44,744 nt of DNA from Gammaproteobacteria bacterium (GTDB lineage Bacteria > Pseudomonadota > Gammaproteobacteria > RBG-16-57-12): NCBI GenBank assembly GCA_022712945.1, contig JAFLJP010000049.1, positions 1 through 44,744 of the forward strand, written 5' to 3'. The position numbers were made by a program, and so were the translations under genes. A model generated the notes under the pieces. That model was not told the origin of the DNA. It worked only from the letters and a program-made list of their open reading frames with translations, and made no database searches. Below, one piece after another: positions 1 through 8,185 of the stretch; position 1 is the first letter of the stretch, and the number at the start of each line of letters is the position of its first letter.

Positions 1-138
1 CCGCTCTTACGGGTCTTTTTGCCCGCTCTGTCTAGTCAGGCATTCGTTGCGTAGCCCACTATGCGCCCAATACCTGACTAGACAGAGCGAACAAAAATCC
101 GGTGCAATAACGGTACTTTAATTTTTTCTACATCCCTT
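1..138. repeat. R1 repeat copy 1 (cut by window start)
   Basis: Near-identical to 3189-3325. It holds a long inverted repeat with arms 24-44 and 69-89 that folds into a stem of about 21 bp, and it ends in the R1 terminus TTCTACATCCCTTA. The left terminus lies outside the window. Relative to copy 2, one stem pair is changed on both arms (T-A here, G-C there), and one pair is C/A mismatched here but T-A there. It lies about 15 bp past the stop of the OB-fold gene and may act as its transcription end. It looks like a MITE-type non-coding element. Confidence 0.85.
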
Positions 139-152
139 ACCGTGAGTGAGGT

Positions 153-521
153 TTACTCAACAGTAATGGTCGAGTTTTCAACCAGTAGTGGGTAGGTGTA
201 GCCCATGCCGAAGTCGGTGCCCAGTTTGACGGTACCGACCACTTTGATTTTCTGCCCGATCTCAGCGGTACCTTGACTGGTGACAATCAGGCTGCTGCTG
301 TTACCGCTGCCGCTGCCATCTTTGATGTGGATGAAGTTGCGGCGCATGATGCCGTTGTTGACCTTGGTCACTTCACCGCGTAGCTCCACTTGTTGGCCAC
401 TCAGTGCCTGCATCTGTTTGTTAACCTCTTCCACACTCTTGCGTTCGGCTGCCATGACGGAGCCAGCGGCCAAGGTGAGTGCGAGCAGGGTGCCCAGTGC
501 AATAATTGATTTACGCATCAT
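153..521 (-). CDS. Periplasmic OB-fold protein
   Basis: A small exported protein of 122 residues. It has a classic signal peptide ending VMAA (about residue 25), then a beta-rich stretch (about 40-120) with the pattern of an OB-fold: a GQQVELRGEVTKV strand, an FIHIKDGSG turn, and an IGQKIKVVGTVKL strand. Related short exported OB-fold proteins occur in many respiratory proteobacteria and are often labelled nucleotide- or DNA-binding without biochemical support. The start is one of two adjacent ATGs, with AGAGG 5-8 bp upstream. It appears to be a single-gene unit followed by R1 copy 1. The ligand is unknown; only the fold call is supported. Confidence 0.7.
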   Translation of the reverse strand: MMRKSIIALGTLLALTLAAGSVMAAERKSVEEVNKQMQALSGQQVELRGEVTKVNNGIMRRNFIHIKDGSGSGNSSSLIVTSQGTAEIGQKIKVVGTVKLGTDFGMGYTYPLLVENSTITVE

Positions 522-654
522 TTTATCCTCTGAAAAGTTAAAAGTTAGTGGTAGTTTTTTAACACAGACAACGGTTAAGTGCCAGTGTTCGAAGTGGTTC
601 GTCGGGTTCAGACCACAGAAACAGGAGGATGTTCTGTTGGGTATTCAAAAAATT

Positions 655-3180
655 TTATGTTGCGGATGGTCTGGGCCGAACCCGCCGCGTTGCTTCGGCC
701 TGATAAGGGTCGTCGGGCCAGTAGTGTTTGGGGTAGCGCCCTTTAAGGTCTTTTTTCACCTCCTGATAGGTGTTGGCCCAAAAACTGGCGAGATCCTGAG
801 TAACTTGAATCGGGCGCTGGGCGGGGGAGAGCAGGTGGATGGTGAGGGTGACGTTACCAGCGGCGATGCGCGGGGTCTCCAGCAGACCAAACAGCTCTTG
901 CAGGCGAGCGGCTAGTACGGGTGAGGGTTGGCTGTAATCAATTTTAATCCGTGATCCGCTAGGCACCGCTATATGGCTGGGGGCCTCCTGCTCCAGTTGC
1001 TGCTGTTGTGACCAGCTCAGTTGATTGAGTAGTAGGGTTTTTAGGTTCAGTTTTTTGAGGTGGCTGAGTCGGCTGAAACCTGAGAGGTAAGGAGCTAACC
1101 ATGTTTCGAGGGTGTCGAGCAGGCTCTGTTCACTAACATCCGGCCATCTCTCATTGCCGGTTATGCTGGCTTGATGGGTGTGCAGTAACATCAATCGGGA
1201 TATCAGGTTTTTACTCTCTTTTTCCCACGGCAATACCTGCAAGCCGTTTTGGCGAATACCATCAATTAAGCCCTGGGTGATCTGCTCCTGCGGTAGCTCT
1301 TTTAGTGCGCGCTCTTCGATAACCAGCGCCCCCAGTTTGCGCTGCTGTTTTGCCTGAACACTTGCGGTGCGGTTATCCCAACCGACAATGCGCTGTTGTG
1401 TGATCTGCGGGGCCAGGTGTCGCTCCAGCTCGGCCAGTGTGACCGGTGCGGCGAGAAAGATTTGCGACTCTTTCTGCCCGGCATCCAGCTCGGCAATGAC
1501 CAGGTAGCCCTCATCGCTGATCGCTTGATGCTCTCTGAAACAGGCTCCTTTGCCGTTGCTGAGGCGATAACGTGGCTCGCCGCCACCGCGGTGCTGGGCA
1601 ATACGATCCGGGTAGGCGAAGGCGAGCAGCAGGCCGCAGTGGTTGGCGGGGTGCTGTGCTTCACCGGTGCCGAGTTGCCGTTGCCAGCGCTGGGTGGTGA
1701 GTTGTACTCGCTGCACTGCTGCTCGGTTGAGTTGTGCTGAATGCGGGTTCTGGTGCAACAGGTCAATGCGCTGGCGCAGGTCGGCATCACGGTAGCTGCC
1801 TTTAATAATGTCCCGTTCACCCAGCAGTGCGGCTACTTCGCAAGCGAGGCTGCCTAGCCCCAGCTGCTCGCCCCGCAACACCATATGCGCCAGTCGTGGG
1901 TGCATGCCGAGGCGAGCCATCGCCTCACCGTGGGGAGTGATGCGCTGCTGATCATTCAGCGCCCCCAGTTGTTGCAGCAGCGTTTGTGCTTGGGCGTATG
2001 CAGCGGCGGGTGGTTTGTCCAGCCATTGAAGCTCGCCGGGCTCACTCACCCCCCAGCGTGCCAGTTCGAGAGTAAGGTCGGCTAGATCTGCTTCCATAAT
2101 CTCCGCCCTGCGGTGTGCCAGCAGTCGCTTGTGATCCTCCTGGCTCCAGAGTCGATAACAGACCCCTGCCGCCACACGCCCAGCACGACCACTGCGTTGT
2201 GTTGCGGATGCCTGGGTGAGTGCGCTGGTCTCCAGGTGGCTCATGCCGCTTTGCGGATTGAATTTGGGTTGACGTTGCAGCCCGCCATCAATCACCACCC
2301 TAACCCCTTCGATGGTCAGTGAGGTTTCGGCGATTGAGGTAGCCAGTACAATTTTACGCTGCCCGTCTGGGCTGGGATTAATCGCTTGCTGTTGTGCATC
2401 CCGTGGCAGGTCGCCATAAAGTGGGCAGAGCTGGATATTACTGGCCAAATTGCTCTCTTCCAGCCGCTGTTTGAGCCGATGAATCTCCCCCACGCCGGGT
2501 AGAAATACCAGCAGATCACCCGTCTCGTCAGCCAGCGCTTTAAGGATGGCTCGATTGACCGCCGGTACCAGCTGCCGAGGCTCAGGGCGTTGTCCATAGA
2601 TAATCTCCACCGGATAACTGCGCCCTTCGCTGGAGATGATCGGTGCATTGTCCAGTAGCTTGGCAATGGGTTCGGCATCGAGGGTGGCGGACATCACCAA
2701 TATTTTCAGATCATCCCGCAGTGCTGCCTGCGCCTCAAGGGTGAGCGCCAGACCAAGATCACCTTGCAGATTACGCTCATGAAATTCATCAAAAATCACC
2801 AATCCATAACGGCTAAGTTCCGGGTCTTGCTGAATCAGTCGGGTGAGAATGCCCTCGGTGACCACTTCGATACGGGTTGTTTGGGTTATTTTACTATCCA
2901 GGCGGGTGCGATAACCGACAGTTTTACCCACCTTCTCTCCCCGCAGCGAAGCCATATAGAGTGCGGCATTACGCGCTGCCAAGCGGCGAGGCTCCAGCAT
3001 GATGATCTTCTGTTTCCCCAGCCAGCATTGATCAAGCAACGCCAGCGGCACCCGGGTGGTTTTACCGGCACCCGGTGCGGCTTGTAATACTACGTTGGAT
3101 TGTTGTGACAGTGCCGCCAGCAGCTCGGGGAGAATGGTGTCGATAGGGAGTGTCATGGGGCTAAGGGATGTAGAATTCAT
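655..3180 (-). CDS. hrpB: ATP-dependent helicase HrpB
   Basis: A DEAH/RHA-type helicase of about 841 residues, the usual HrpB length. From the start used here: Walker A APGAGKTT near 35-42, DEFH box near 131-134, SAT motif, QRSGRAGR motif VI, and the family C-terminus with KGRYPKHYWPDDP. HrpB is widespread in proteobacteria and its cellular role is poorly defined. The start is uncertain. ATG at 3180 lies inside the terminus of repeat R1 copy 2 and has AAGAGCGG about 8 bp upstream, also within the repeat. ATG at 3156 gives 833 residues but no visible ribosome site. The open frame reaches 3246, but those extra codons run through the R1 hairpin and are unlikely to be translated. Confidence 0.95.
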   Translation of the reverse strand: MNSTSLSPMTLPIDTILPELLAALSQQSNVVLQAAPGAGKTTRVPLALLDQCWLGKQKIIMLEPRRLAARNAALYMASLRGEKVGKTVGYRTRLDSKITQTTRIEVVTEGILTRLIQQDPELSRYGLVIFDEFHERNLQGDLGLALTLEAQAALRDDLKILVMSATLDAEPIAKLLDNAPIISSEGRSYPVEIIYGQRPEPRQLVPAVNRAILKALADETGDLLVFLPGVGEIHRLKQRLEESNLASNIQLCPLYGDLPRDAQQQAINPSPDGQRKIVLATSIAETSLTIEGVRVVIDGGLQRQPKFNPQSGMSHLETSALTQASATQRSGRAGRVAAGVCYRLWSQEDHKRLLAHRRAEIMEADLADLTLELARWGVSEPGELQWLDKPPAAAYAQAQTLLQQLGALNDQQRITPHGEAMARLGMHPRLAHMVLRGEQLGLGSLACEVAALLGERDIIKGSYRDADLRQRIDLLHQNPHSAQLNRAAVQRVQLTTQRWQRQLGTGEAQHPANHCGLLLAFAYPDRIAQHRGGGEPRYRLSNGKGACFREHQAISDEGYLVIAELDAGQKESQIFLAAPVTLAELERHLAPQITQQRIVGWDNRTASVQAKQQRKLGALVIEERALKELPQEQITQGLIDGIRQNGLQVLPWEKESKNLISRLMLLHTHQASITGNERWPDVSEQSLLDTLETWLAPYLSGFSRLSHLKKLNLKTLLLNQLSWSQQQQLEQEAPSHIAVPSGSRIKIDYSQPSPVLAARLQELFGLLETPRIAAGNVTLTIHLLSPAQRPIQVTQDLASFWANTYQEVKKDLKGRYPKHYWPDDPYQAEATRRVRPRPSAT

Positions 3181-3326
3181 TAAAATACCGCTCTTACGGG
3201 TCTTTTTGCCCGCTCTGTCTAGGCAGGTATTCGTTGCGTAGCCCACTATGCGCCCAATACCTGCCTAGACAGAGCGAACAAAAATCCGGTGCAATAACGG
3301 TACTTTAGTTTTTTCTACATCCCTAA
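3162..3326. repeat. R1 repeat copy 2 (complete, about 165 bp)
   Basis: A complete element with terminal inverted repeats TTAGGGATGTAGAA (one end near 3162-3176, the other 3312-3326). The centre is a perfect 21-bp stem (3211-3231 with 3256-3276) around a loop that itself can pair (GCGTAG with CTATGC). One end contains the ATG at 3180 that could start hrpB. The other end contains the TAG stop (3323-3325) of the hydrolase gene. There is no coding capacity for a transposase. It fits a non-autonomous MITE with TA at both outer ends. Confidence 0.9.
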
Positions 3327-4162
3327 TGGCTCGGCGGTTGGGGTGTTTTCTTGCGCCAGCCTCGAATGGTGTCGAGTATTAGCTGTCGATTTTCTGCCGG
3401 GGTAAATAGCGCATTGTGACCACCGGCCAGCAGGCGTAACTGCTTTGGTTCACCGGCGTTAGCAAATAATCGTTCGCTGTGTTGGGGATTGATGATGTTA
3501 TCAGTTGGGCTGTGCAAAAATAGTAGCGGCAGCGGGCTCAGTTGGGGGGCGCTGTTTATTGGTGCAAAGTCGTTGTTGATGCTCCAGGAGAGCGGGTATT
3601 GAAAGGGCCAGAGAAACCATACTTTTGCCATCACCTCTCTTGCCACCTGTTGGTAGTCACTCAGGGGAGCGGCAAAGATGGCTCCCGCCAGTTTTGTCTT
3701 GTTGGGGCTATGGGCAAGAGCGTAAATAGCCATGCTGGCTCCAAGGCTATGACCGATGACAACCAACGGGGTGTTACCCGTCAATGCGAGTGCCTGTTGC
3801 AGTGCCGCCTCGATATCCATCATTGATCCCGGCAGAGAGGGCAGCCCTGCGGAGTGGCCATAACCACGGTAATCGACAATCAACAGGTTGATGTTCTCTT
3901 TCGGTAGCCAATAGGCATTGCCGAGATGATTGCTGATATTTTGTGCATTGCCATGCAGGTAGAGCACGGTCGCTTCTGCTTCACCGATTGCGGGAATCCA
4001 CCAACCATGCAGTTTGAGGCCATCAAGGCTTTCGAAATGTATATCCTCATAGTTGAGGCCAATTTTGTCTGGGGTGATGAGATGTTCTTGCGTGGGTTGA
4101 AAAATGAATTGAGTACAACCACTCAGGCTTAAAATCAGAATGATTAAAATGAAACAGCGCAT
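3323..4162 (-). CDS. Alpha/beta-hydrolase lipoprotein
   Basis: A serine hydrolase of about 279 residues anchored as a lipoprotein (lipobox LSGC, Cys16). The alpha/beta-hydrolase triad is visible: nucleophile Ser139 in GHSLG, Asp221 in HSPTDN, His249 in GGHNALF; DYRGYGHS precedes them. It resembles YfhR/BEM46-type hydrolases of unknown substrate. The ATG at 4162 shares one base with the TAA of the DUF4105 gene (TAATG), so the two are translationally coupled and probably work on the same envelope substrate. The frame can be read back to 4180, but the coupled start is far more likely. The stop codon is supplied by the end of repeat R1 copy 2. Confidence 0.85.
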   Translation of the reverse strand: MRCFILIILILSLSGCTQFIFQPTQEHLITPDKIGLNYEDIHFESLDGLKLHGWWIPAIGEAEATVLYLHGNAQNISNHLGNAYWLPKENINLLIVDYRGYGHSAGLPSLPGSMMDIEAALQQALALTGNTPLVVIGHSLGASMAIYALAHSPNKTKLAGAIFAAPLSDYQQVAREVMAKVWFLWPFQYPLSWSINNDFAPINSAPQLSPLPLLFLHSPTDNIINPQHSERLFANAGEPKQLRLLAGGHNALFTPAENRQLILDTIRGWRKKTPQPPSH

Positions 4163-6063
4163 TAAAAGTACCACTGCCACATCAGTTCAACCTGGTTAAA
4201 ACGAACCCCCGGCTGCTGTTGATGCTTGGCACTCAGACGCAACCCCTGCTGCTCTTTTAGTGGGATATTTAACGCCCAGCTAAACTCCCACGCTTGATAT
4301 TGATCACCCTGTGGAAAGTACATCATTTTGGCGCTTAACAGGCTGTGCAGTTGATCGCTATGGTAGAGCAGGTTCAGTGCTGGCCCCAACCCCGAATTGA
4401 TGTTGTTATCAAAGTCTCGGTGGGTGGCCAGTTGCAGTTGTGCCATACCGTTTGCCTGCCAATGTGGCGTTAAACGGTAACTGACGCCTGCATCCATGGT
4501 GACTTGCAGTGGCAAGACTCTTTCGCCTTTAAACCACTGCCGTTGAAAGCCAAAGTCGACCCCCCAGGAGATCGGTTGAAAAAATTCATTTCGCGGCGAT
4601 AGTGATAAAATATTGATGATTTTCCACTCCTCAATCTCAAACCGCTGCTCCTGGGTGTAGTAGCGCAGGTTGAGATCAAAGAAGTTGATCTGCATGCCGA
4701 CGCTATACCCTTTTGCCGGGTCAAGAATGTCGTGATAAGAGGGGCGAAAGCGCAGTGCAGCAAATGTGTTTTTATCGCTACGGCCAAAGGAGAAAGCCGC
4801 CCGGGAGCTCAAGTGGCCCTGCTCGGCACGCACCCTGGGGGTGGGTGGCTCTGGCCATTGTGCTGATGCGTCAAGTTGACTGCGTTGTGCCAACAGTTGG
4901 TAAGCGTGGCCGGTGCGTGTATCGCGCTTTTCGCTACTACCCCGAATTCGGTAGAGCAGCAGGTCATAGGCTAACTCTAAAAGCCGCGCTTGCTGTGACG
5001 CCTCCAAAGCTAAAAAAGAGAGGTGTTGCTGTGCCGACTCATCGTTGATTAATGTCAGCAGTTGTTGCCTCTGCTGCTGATTCAGTAGATCCAGGCGATG
5101 GTTGAGGGTGGTGGTGGCTGACGGACGGTAGTGCACATCGCCAAATAGACCCGCCTGCTCAACTGCCCGCACCGTATCAGCCGGGATCGCGGTGATAGAA
5201 AACTGCTCAGCCAAATTCAGCCCCGAGCGTGCAACATCCAGCAGCGCCAGCAGGCGATAAGAGCAATTTTCATCAAAGAAGTAGTAGTCAAAACGGATTT
5301 TACTGACCTCCCAAGCGTGGCGCATCAGCTGTGTTACCTCGCTTTGAGTCAGGTTGAGCTGATACTCCCAGATATTGCGATTCTCCATATCGCTATACTC
5401 TTTTATTTTTTCATAATAGGGCACCAGGGCAAAACTGCCGGGGTAGCCGCCAACAATTCCTTTGTAGGCAAAGATAAAGCCGTTGTCATGATCATTGACC
5501 TGCGCCGCATAGTTGAGTGCATAGCTGACCAATGGGGTTTCACTGCGTTTGTCGGCTGGGTTGATGCGTAGCAGTGTGTGACCAAACATCGATGATGGGC
5601 TATTTAAATAGGCCGCAGGAAATACCAGCGTGGCACTGCCGGGGTTGATGGTCTCCAGCCATTGGTTAAACTCATCGCAAGGGGCTTGTGGTAGTTTTTC
5701 GGTGTCGATATTAAGCTGCTGTTGAAGCCAGTGGAAGCGTGCTGGAAAGCGGCATTGCGGGTGTTCGTCGCCGTTGTCAGTTAATGGGCTGAACAGTGCG
5801 GCCAGGGTCGCTTCCAGTTCGAGGGCCGGGTTCTTATTGCCATCAACAGAGAAAAAGAAGTTGTCATCATCAGCCTCGCTTAGCAGGTGATTACCCGTTA
5901 AGGCGCTGCGGTAGTGAATAAGTGACTGCCAGCCGGGCGTGAGCGCTAGCTGTTGCTGTTGGCTTTTGGTTATCAGCGTGGTGAGGTACGAGTTCTCAAG
6001 TGCATGGCTGTTGGTCGGTAGCAAGAACAGGAGTAATAACAGGGTAACTAAAATACGTGTCAC
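4162..6063 (-). CDS. DUF4105 envelope protein (copy 1)
   Basis: About 633 residues from a proposed GTG start at 6063, opening with a signal peptide (RILVTLLLLLFLLPTNSHA). The middle carries the DUF4105 (Lnb-like periplasmic) domain with SSMFGHTLLRI (His162) and FFDENCSYRL (Cys267). The last 200 residues alternate hydrophobic and polar residues and end WQWYF, like an outer-membrane beta-barrel. Two earlier cysteines 25 residues apart (CRFP and PCDEF) may form a disulfide. The His-then-Cys order and the NCxxR/NCxxF-like motif recall permuted NlpC/P60 or LRAT thiol enzymes; this is inference. An in-frame TTG at 6132 is possible, but it would place the start within the hairpin at 6101-6130. It follows the DUF3015 gene and is coupled to the downstream hydrolase. 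Confidence 0.82.
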   Translation of the reverse strand: MTRILVTLLLLLFLLPTNSHALENSYLTTLITKSQQQQLALTPGWQSLIHYRSALTGNHLLSEADDDNFFFSVDGNKNPALELEATLAALFSPLTDNGDEHPQCRFPARFHWLQQQLNIDTEKLPQAPCDEFNQWLETINPGSATLVFPAAYLNSPSSMFGHTLLRINPADKRSETPLVSYALNYAAQVNDHDNGFIFAYKGIVGGYPGSFALVPYYEKIKEYSDMENRNIWEYQLNLTQSEVTQLMRHAWEVSKIRFDYYFFDENCSYRLLALLDVARSGLNLAEQFSITAIPADTVRAVEQAGLFGDVHYRPSATTTLNHRLDLLNQQQRQQLLTLINDESAQQHLSFLALEASQQARLLELAYDLLLYRIRGSSEKRDTRTGHAYQLLAQRSQLDASAQWPEPPTPRVRAEQGHLSSRAAFSFGRSDKNTFAALRFRPSYHDILDPAKGYSVGMQINFFDLNLRYYTQEQRFEIEEWKIINILSLSPRNEFFQPISWGVDFGFQRQWFKGERVLPLQVTMDAGVSYRLTPHWQANGMAQLQLATHRDFDNNINSGLGPALNLLYHSDQLHSLLSAKMMYFPQGDQYQAWEFSWALNIPLKEQQGLRLSAKHQQQPGVRFNQVELMWQWYF

Positions 6064-6100
6064 ATCAGGGGCTTTTTTAGGGGGAATAGGTGGTGGGTGA

Positions 6101-6130
6101 GAGTGGTTGCCGTAGAAGAGGCAACCACTC
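6101..6130 (-). promoter_or_regulatory. Hairpin between DUF3015 and DUF4105 genes
   Basis: Arms GAGTGGTTGCC (6101-6111) and GGCAACCACTC (6120-6130) form a perfect 11-bp stem with an 8-base loop. It lies 11 bp past the DUF3015 stop. No T-run follows on the minus strand, so it is not a textbook terminator. It could stabilise the upstream message or cut downstream expression. A hairpin occupies the same place in the second copy of the module (27851-27881). Confidence 0.75.
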
Positions 6131-6140
6131 AATCAAAGTA

Positions 6141-6620
6141 CTAAGAAGTATACTTTGACAGTGTCTGATCAGCAGCCATCGCCTGTGTCAGAGATGACAT
6201 AACCTCGGTGCCGCTCACATTTTCTTTGCTGAAAATAGTAGAGAAGTTGCTTTTAGATACTTGAATAAAAGCACCCTTGTCTTGCTCTGCAATACCCATC
6301 AGCCCGGCCAGTGTCTCCATCGCTTCACCTTCGCCAGTTGCCATGCTACGAGCAACTTGCTCCATGTTGGCATTCAGGTATTCACCCGCAGCAGCAAAAG
6401 TGACCGTGCCGTTACCATCGCAGCCCAAGGTGCCAGAGGTCATGCCAAAGGTCTGGTTGCCCGAGGTACCATTGATTGTGGCAGCCAGCACGTTAAAGAC
6501 GATGCCTTCTTGTCCTTCCAGCAACATAGAGCCAAGACCACAACCAGCGCCGGTCTCTGCTTGAGAAGCAAGAGGTGTCATTGCCAGGGCCATTACGCCC
6601 GCTAAAATTGTTTTTTTCAT
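6141..6620 (-). CDS. DUF3015 family secreted protein (copy 1)
   Basis: 159 residues. The signal peptide is cleaved near ASQA-ETG, then comes the DUF3015 hallmark GCGLGSMLLEG followed by a glycine/threonine-rich stretch with a second cysteine (TLGCDG). The C-terminal half is helical. The function of DUF3015 is unknown. The start ATG has AAGGA 8 bp upstream. It heads the minus-strand run DUF3015, hairpin, DUF4105, hydrolase. A divergent paralogue with the same downstream partner is at 27336-27839. Confidence 0.85.
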   Translation of the reverse strand: MKKTILAGVMALAMTPLASQAETGAGCGLGSMLLEGQEGIVFNVLAATINGTSGNQTFGMTSGTLGCDGNGTVTFAAAGEYLNANMEQVARSMATGEGEAMETLAGLMGIAEQDKGAFIQVSKSNFSTIFSKENVSGTEVMSSLTQAMAADQTLSKYTS

Positions 6621-6824
6621 GGGTTTATCCTTCTCTTCACTGTTATTTTATTCCTGAATCAGTGATGAAATGGGCACGAAGCTCGCCACATCATCTTTCG
6701 GTTCAGGTAATTGACCGTAAAACGCTTCAACGGTTGCCCTAAAAGATAGCACTGGGTTTCTCTTTCTGTCTAGGCTTAAAATTCCTTTTTAAGAAAATTG
6801 AGAGCTTGGCACGAAAGCTATTTT

Positions 6825-7604
6825 TTATCTTGGGGGAAGTGCCGCCATCACATACACGTCATAACGGGTGTTTTTACTGCAAATGCTCATGGTGGGGCTT
6901 TGTGTGGTGATAGTCTCCGCTCCCTTGGGTCGCTTTACCACCACACGTTTTTTGGCGCAGCCCAGTGCCGCCGCGAATAGTGCGCTGTTATTAGGCAACT
7001 CACCTAACAATAGTTGAAACAGTCGCATCTCTTTTTTGACTAGGGCAGACTTCTCCCGGTGGGGGTACATCGGGTCGAGATAGATTACGTCGGGTTTATC
7101 AGTGCACCGTTGTAAATAGTCAGCGCTATCGGCATTAACCAGTATTATGTGCTGGCAGATTTCGGTAATCTGCTTATCAGCAAGCCCCCGTTGCAGGCCA
7201 TCCTCCAGCAGTGCGGCGATCACTGGGCTCTGCTCCACCATCGTCACCCGGCAGCCAAGGCTGGCGAAGAGAAAACTATCACGCCCCAAGCCCGCCGTGG
7301 CATCCACTATATGGGGGTTGATACCCGGCTTTAATCCCACTGCCTTGGCAATTGGCTGGCCACGCCCGCCACCAAATTGGCGGCGATGCGCCACTTTGCC
7401 ACCGACAAAATCCACATAGATAGGGCCGGGGGCATCCGGGGTGTTGAGGCGCAGTTGCAGTTGTTGCTCGGTAAACTCCAGATTGAATGGTGCTGGCTCA
7501 TGGACCAGGTGTGCCAGACGCTCGCTGAGTGCGTCCGCCTCTATTTGATGTTGTGAACGACTGACCTTGATGGCAACGGTGGCGTGGGGCATGATTTTTC
7601 GCAT
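6825..7604 (-). CDS. rsmJ: 16S rRNA m2G1516 methyltransferase RsmJ
   Basis: 259 residues, the normal length for RsmJ (YhiQ), which methylates N2 of G1516 in 16S rRNA using S-adenosylmethionine. Visible features are VDFVGGKVAHRRQFGGGRGQ (about 64-83), the SAM-binding DATAGLGRDSF (101-111), and the catalytic-type DPMYPHR (177-183). Two starts are possible: ATG at 7604 or at 7592 (MPHATV). Neither has a strong ribosome site. It is divergent from the thioesterase gene, with about 53 bp between them for both promoters. Confidence 0.95.
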   Translation of the reverse strand: MRKIMPHATVAIKVSRSQHQIEADALSERLAHLVHEPAPFNLEFTEQQLQLRLNTPDAPGPIYVDFVGGKVAHRRQFGGGRGQPIAKAVGLKPGINPHIVDATAGLGRDSFLFASLGCRVTMVEQSPVIAALLEDGLQRGLADKQITEICQHIILVNADSADYLQRCTDKPDVIYLDPMYPHREKSALVKKEMRLFQLLLGELPNNSALFAAALGCAKKRVVVKRPKGAETITTQSPTMSICSKNTRYDVYVMAALPPR

Positions 7605-7657
7605 GAGGTAGGGGAGCTGCTATGATAACCCGATCAACCAATGATCGGGAATAGGCG

Positions 7658-8134
7658 ATGCCACAACACTCTGCGCTGCGACTGGAAAACTACCCACCGT
7701 TTAAATCAATGAATATAAAAGTATTGGAACTGGACGAGCTGTGGCAGCGGGTACGTATTTTGTTGCCATTAAACAGCCACAATGCCAATCCCGGTGGCAC
7801 TGTATTCGGTGGTGCTATGAGTTCACTGGCCGATCCGATTGCCGCGCTGGCTTGCGCCAAATGTTTTCCCGATTACACCGTGTGGACAAAGAGCCTGCGG
7901 GTGGACTTTTTGCGCCCCGGTACGGATGACCTGATTTTACAGTTTGATTTCCCGGAGGATCTGCGTCAGGAGATTGAAACCGTGCTGGCCGAGAAGGGGA
8001 GCTACACTCCTCATTTCAGTTATGGGTTTTACCGGAAAGATGGCACACTCTGTTGCCAGATCGGTTGTGAGGTGGCGATTCGCCCGGCAGACCCCGATAG
8101 CCACCGCCTCGGTTTTAGAAACAGAGAAACATAG
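7658..8134 (+). CDS. Hotdog-fold thioesterase (PaaI/DUF4442-like)
   Basis: 158 residues with the single hotdog-domain pattern: N-PGGTVFGGAMSSLADP (about 46-60) corresponds to the substrate-binding helix segment of PaaI-type acyl-CoA thioesterases, and a beta strand TKSLRVDFLRPG follows. It probably hydrolyses an acyl thioester; the substrate cannot be read from sequence. It is followed 51 bp later by sbcB on the same strand, so the two may be co-transcribed. Confidence 0.8.
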   Translation: MPQHSALRLENYPPFKSMNIKVLELDELWQRVRILLPLNSHNANPGGTVFGGAMSSLADPIAALACAKCFPDYTVWTKSLRVDFLRPGTDDLILQFDFPEDLRQEIETVLAEKGSYTPHFSYGFYRKDGTLCCQIGCEVAIRPADPDSHRLGFRNRET

Positions 8135-8185
8135 TTCGCCACTCGCATGTTAAAGTGCGCCAAACAACAACGCAGATAGGCCATC

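Noticed and set aside
1..138. R1 copies considered as CRISPR repeats
   Set aside because: Only a few dispersed copies with internal hairpins and no regular spacers; no cas genes.
280..915. Plus-strand open frame of 211 codons across the OB-fold gene and hrpB end
   Set aside because: Low-complexity Leu/Met-rich translation and antisense to two well-supported genes.
3181..3246. N-terminal extension of hrpB through the R1 hairpin
   Set aside because: The codons derive from a repeat stem present elsewhere without a gene, and homologues begin near MTLP.
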